Shown: positions 61,617 through 64,000 of the stretch, one piece after another
How positions within the stretch are numbered: position 1 is the first letter of the stretch
How the letters are laid out: every line of letters starts with the position of its first letter
Source: Hymenobacter sp. YIM 151500-1
Lineage (GTDB): Bacteria > Bacteroidota > Bacteroidia > Cytophagales > Hymenobacteraceae
Direction of reading: 5' to 3'
Length of the DNA stretch: 64,000 bases
Assembly: GCF_025979885.1 (NCBI RefSeq)
Contig: NZ_CP110139.1
Coordinates: forward strand, 3,301,501-3,365,500
Position numbers and translations under genes: made by a program
The notes under the pieces: model-generated
Database searches by the model: none
Told to the model about the DNA's origin: nothing
Seen by the model: only the letters and a program-made list of their open reading frames with translations

Positions 61617-62474
61617 TTAGCCTGGCCAGGTAGCGCGCACAAAGCGGAGCTTGCCAAACAGGTCGGCTACTAGGCCGGCTTCGGTGTAGCCTAGCTCCTG
61701 CACCAGGGCCTGCGTGGCAGGGCCATACTGCTCGTTGATTTCAAAGTACAGGCCGCCGCCGGGGCGCAGCACCTGCCGCCCCAGCTCGGCTATACGCCGG
61801 TAAAATAGCAGCGGGTCGTGGTTGGGCACGAACAGGGCCGTGGCCGGCTCGTAGGCCAGCACGTTGGGGCGCATCTGGGCGCGCTCGGCTTCCAGCACGT
61901 AGGGCGGGTTGCTCACCAGCACGTCCAGGGGCGCGGGCAGATTGGGCATTGCCGCCAAAACATCGAGCTGCTGAAAGTGCACCGCCGCGCCGTGGCGGGC
62001 GGCGTTGCGGCGGGCCACGGCCAGCGCTTCGCCCGACACGTCCACGGCCGTTACCTGGCTGCCGGGCAAGGCCAGCGCCAGGGCTACGGCTATGCAGCCC
62101 GAGCCGGTGCCCACATCCAGTACGTGCAGGCCGGAGCGGCCCTGCTGCTCCTGCACCAGAAGCTGCACCAGCTCTTCGGTTTCGGGGCGCGGAATAAGGG
62201 TGGCGGGTGTTACTTCCAGCTCCAGGCCGGCAAAGTGGGCTGTGCCCAGCACGTATTGTAAAGGCTCGTGGCGCAGCAGCCGCTCCCGCAGGGGCGCCAG
62301 CTGCGCTAGTATTTCCTCGGGCACGGGCTCCTGGGCCTGCATACGCCGTTGCAGGGGCGTGAGGTGCAGCAGGTGCTCCAGCAGCTGCCCCGCCATGGCC
62401 TCGGCTTCCGGCCGGGGGTAGAGCGGGGTGAGGGCAGCGGCAACGGAGGCCGTGAGCTGGCGCAGAGTGGGCAT
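61617..62474 (-). CDS. prmC: peptide chain release factor N5-glutamine methyltransferase
   Basis: A 285-residue PrmC/HemK that methylates the GGQ glutamine of release factors. An N-terminal helical domain precedes the Rossmann methyltransferase fold with the SAM motif DVGTGSGCIAVAL (about 120-132), the preceding IPRPETEEL (94-102), and the catalytic NPPY at 189-192. The ATG at 62474 is used since the family begins with a short helical domain; the longer frame up to 62609 adds non-conserved residues. The 190-bp gap to the polysaccharide cluster shows no gene. Confidence 0.95.
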   Translation of the reverse strand: MPTLRQLTASVAAALTPLYPRPEAEAMAGQLLEHLLHLTPLQRRMQAQEPVPEEILAQLAPLRERLLRHEPLQYVLGTAHFAGLELEVTPATLIPRPETEELVQLLVQEQQGRSGLHVLDVGTGSGCIAVALALALPGSQVTAVDVSGEALAVARRNAARHGAAVHFQQLDVLAAMPNLPAPLDVLVSNPPYVLEAERAQMRPNVLAYEPATALFVPNHDPLLFYRRIAELGRQVLRPGGGLYFEINEQYGPATQALVQELGYTEAGLVADLFGKLRFVRATWPG

Positions 62475-62694
62475 GTGTCTGAGGTTGAGAGTGGCAGCCA
62501 GCCGCCGCGGGCCGCACGGCAAAAGTCGGAGTTTTCGGTTAGGCGCCGGGCTTCCGTCCTGCGGCAGCTTAGTGCCACGCAGCCATTGAAGGTGGCTTGG
62601 TTGCCGCAAGCAGTGGCCGGTTTTTGACGGCAGAAGTAGAGCTGAGACCTCTGCACCACTTATTTTTAGCCACTGCTACTTACTTGCTTGTTCT

Positions 62695-64000
62695 ATGCTT
62701 TCTGTTTCGATTAGCCGCCGGCCTCTCTCGGGGCTGTTGCTGATCTGCGGGCTTTTGGCGCTGCTTTCCTCTCCTCCGGCCCAGGCCCAGGGAGTGCATC
62801 TTCTTTCAACCAGCAAATTTGCGCCGCCGCCCGCCGCTCGGGCCTTTCACGTGGGCCAGGTGCTCGACCTGCGCCCCGACCGCAGCCGCCTTGGCGTGGT
62901 GCACCTGGGCCTCGACAACCGACCAGTGCCCGCCAACTTTGAGCACCCGCTTGACGAAACGCTGAGCGGTTGGCTGCGCCGCGCTACGCCGGCCGACGGC
63001 AGCCGCCCGGTGGTGCTGCGCATTCATGCGCTGCGGCTCGAAGAACTGTGGGGCAACGCTGAAATAGCCGCTGCCGAGCTGGTGGCCGACTTCCTGATTG
63101 AGCGGGAGCCCGGCAACTATTATTTCCTGCTGCCAGTGGGCGAACTGGTGGAACAGCGCGGGCTGGAAGTCACCCGGAAGCATGAGCCCAACCTTGAGCG
63201 GGTGCTGCAACAGGCCCTGACGCAACTGGCGGCACTGCCTGCCACGGCAGAAGGCACCGGGCCGGCCCTCAGCTGGGCCGACGTCCAGGCGGGGCGGGGC
63301 GGCATTACCACGATGCGCTACCCCATTCAGAAGCCTCCCCTCCAGCGTGGGGTCTACCGCTCGTTTGCCGAGTTTCGGGCCAATGCGCCGTCGGGCCAGG
63401 GGGAGCCGTTTACCATCATCCGCCGCCCGCGTACCGCCAAACAATGGGCCGGCACCGATGCCATTGACGCTGAGTATCTGTACCTGAGCCCCGACAAGCC
63501 CCGCCGGCCCGTGCGCAGCAACGTATGGGGGCTTTCCGACGGAACCATGGCGTACTTCTTTCACCGCGGCGCTTTCTATGAGCTGCGGCCCGACTCGGCC
63601 CGCGCCGCGTACACCTTCACCATTCCGGCGCCGGCTACTCCCGATGATGTGGCACTGGGCGCCGTGCTGGGCGGTCTGATTGGGGCTGGCATAGCCGGCG
63701 CCATATCGGGTGGCGACCCACTGCCGTGTGTTCTGCACCTAGCTTCCGGCCGGATTGAGCCCCAGCCTACACCGCTACTCGCCCCCGGCAGCCCCGCAGA
63801 TTCGGCCACGGTTTACCTGTACCGCCGGCCGGATGCGGCGCCGGACCACTCCATAACCGTGCTGCTCAATGGGCAGGAAGTAGGCACCCTGGCCAGTGGC
63901 AGCTACCTCAGGCTGCGCTGGGGCAGCCGGCGCCAGGACATGAACGTGTGCTTGCGCCTGCCGGCCGGAGCCGAACACTGCCACCGCTTTGTACCCAGCT
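62695..64000 (+). CDS. exported protein of unknown function, DUF2846-like tail (C-terminus outside window)
   Basis: The frame starts at ATG 62695 and is open to the window end; 435 codons are visible. A signal peptide (about 1-31, ending AQAQ) with twin Arg in ISRRPL but no Tat consensus is followed by an unknown N-terminal domain (FHVGQVLDLRPDRSRLGVVHLG), a middle domain with YRSFAEFRANAP, a short Gly/Ala-rich hydrophobic stretch (about 320-340, GAVLGGLIGAGIAG) and a beta domain resembling DUF2846 (ATVYLYRRPD ... ITVLLNGQEVGTL). The combination is not one I can name. It diverges from prmC. Confidence 0.8.
   Translation, partial: MLSVSISRRPLSGLLLICGLLALLSSPPAQAQGVHLLSTSKFAPPPAARAFHVGQVLDLRPDRSRLGVVHLGLDNRPVPANFEHPLDETLSGWLRRATPADGSRPVVLRIHALRLEELWGNAEIAAAELVADFLIEREPGNYYFLLPVGELVEQRGLEVTRKHEPNLERVLQQALTQLAALPATAEGTGPALSWADVQAGRGGITTMRYPIQKPPLQRGVYRSFAEFRANAPSGQGEPFTIIRRPRTAKQWAGTDAIDAEYLYLSPDKPRRPVRSNVWGLSDGTMAYFFHRGAFYELRPDSARAAYTFTIPAPATPDDVALGAVLGGLIGAGIAGAISGGDPLPCVLHLASGRIEPQPTPLLAPGSPADSATVYLYRRPDAAPDHSITVLLNGQEVGTLASGSYLRLRWGSRRQDMNVCLRLPAGAEHCHRFVPS

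Overview
The window reads as chromosomal DNA of a GC-rich Bacteroidota bacterium, most like Hymenobacter or a close Cytophagales relative. The evidence is a SusC/SusD pair, many lipoproteins with Bacteroidota-style lipoboxes, two proteins with type IX secretion (T9SS) C-terminal sorting domains, candidate promoters of the Bacteroidota TTTG-N19-21-TAnnTTTG type, an archaeal/eukaryal-type ProRS, and a lack of obvious Shine-Dalgarno sequences. The species call is inference. I see no rRNA, tRNA, CRISPR array, transposase or phage gene.

Layout. 1-3082: a cut-off polytopic membrane protein and an aldehyde dehydrogenase. 3278-26512: a large carbohydrate-use locus. It holds a sodium/sugar symporter, secreted galactose mutarotase, five GH43 glycosidases, a GH5-like glycosidase, a sialate-O-acetylesterase-like esterase, SusC/SusD, galactokinase, galactose-1-phosphate uridylyltransferase and a LacI-type regulator. 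A 2H-phosphoesterase gene sits inside it. Four exact copies of the palindrome GCAAACGTTTGC lie only in the two divergent control regions (susC/galK and the GH43 operon/Tat-GH43), which makes a LacI regulon very likely. 26847-38462: a T9SS PIG-L deacetylase, a lipoprotein with a TonB C-terminal domain, a pirin, a subtilase fused to seven lectin-like repeats and a T9SS tail, an unknown lipoprotein, and an operon ending in a NarL-type two-component system. 38508-54403: mostly housekeeping and envelope genes (S9 peptidase, FadL-like porin, repeat-rich lipoprotein, proS, GreB-like factor, NfeD-FloA pair, OmpA/PD40 protein, 2-oxoglutarate oxygenase, chromate transporter). 54759-61426: a leftward nucleotide-sugar cluster for surface polysaccharide (rmlA, a four-helix-bundle protein, WbpP/TviC-like epimerase, rfbB, galE, WbpA/TviB-like dehydrogenase, WbpD-like acetyltransferase). 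61617-64000: prmC and the start of an unknown exported protein.

How the genes fit together. SusC/SusD would import oligosaccharides. The secreted GH43, GH5-like and esterase enzymes would trim arabinose-, xylose- or galactose-bearing side chains. The symporter, GalM, GalK and GalT would take the released galactose to UDP-galactose/glucose-1-phosphate, and galE at 58.3 kb could complete the Leloir pathway. The exact polymer (arabinogalactan, pectic side chains or arabinoxylan) cannot be fixed from sequence alone.

The most unusual feature is the intergenic DNA. Many gene junctions carry a long inverted repeat, and the repeats belong to several unrelated sequence families. Their arms are often self-complementary (REPIN-like), several are nested inside one another, and some supply stop codons. 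The largest is a ~344-bp nested near-palindrome at 54406-54749. The nucleotide-sugar cluster additionally has degenerate short tandem/inverted repeats at most of its gene junctions.
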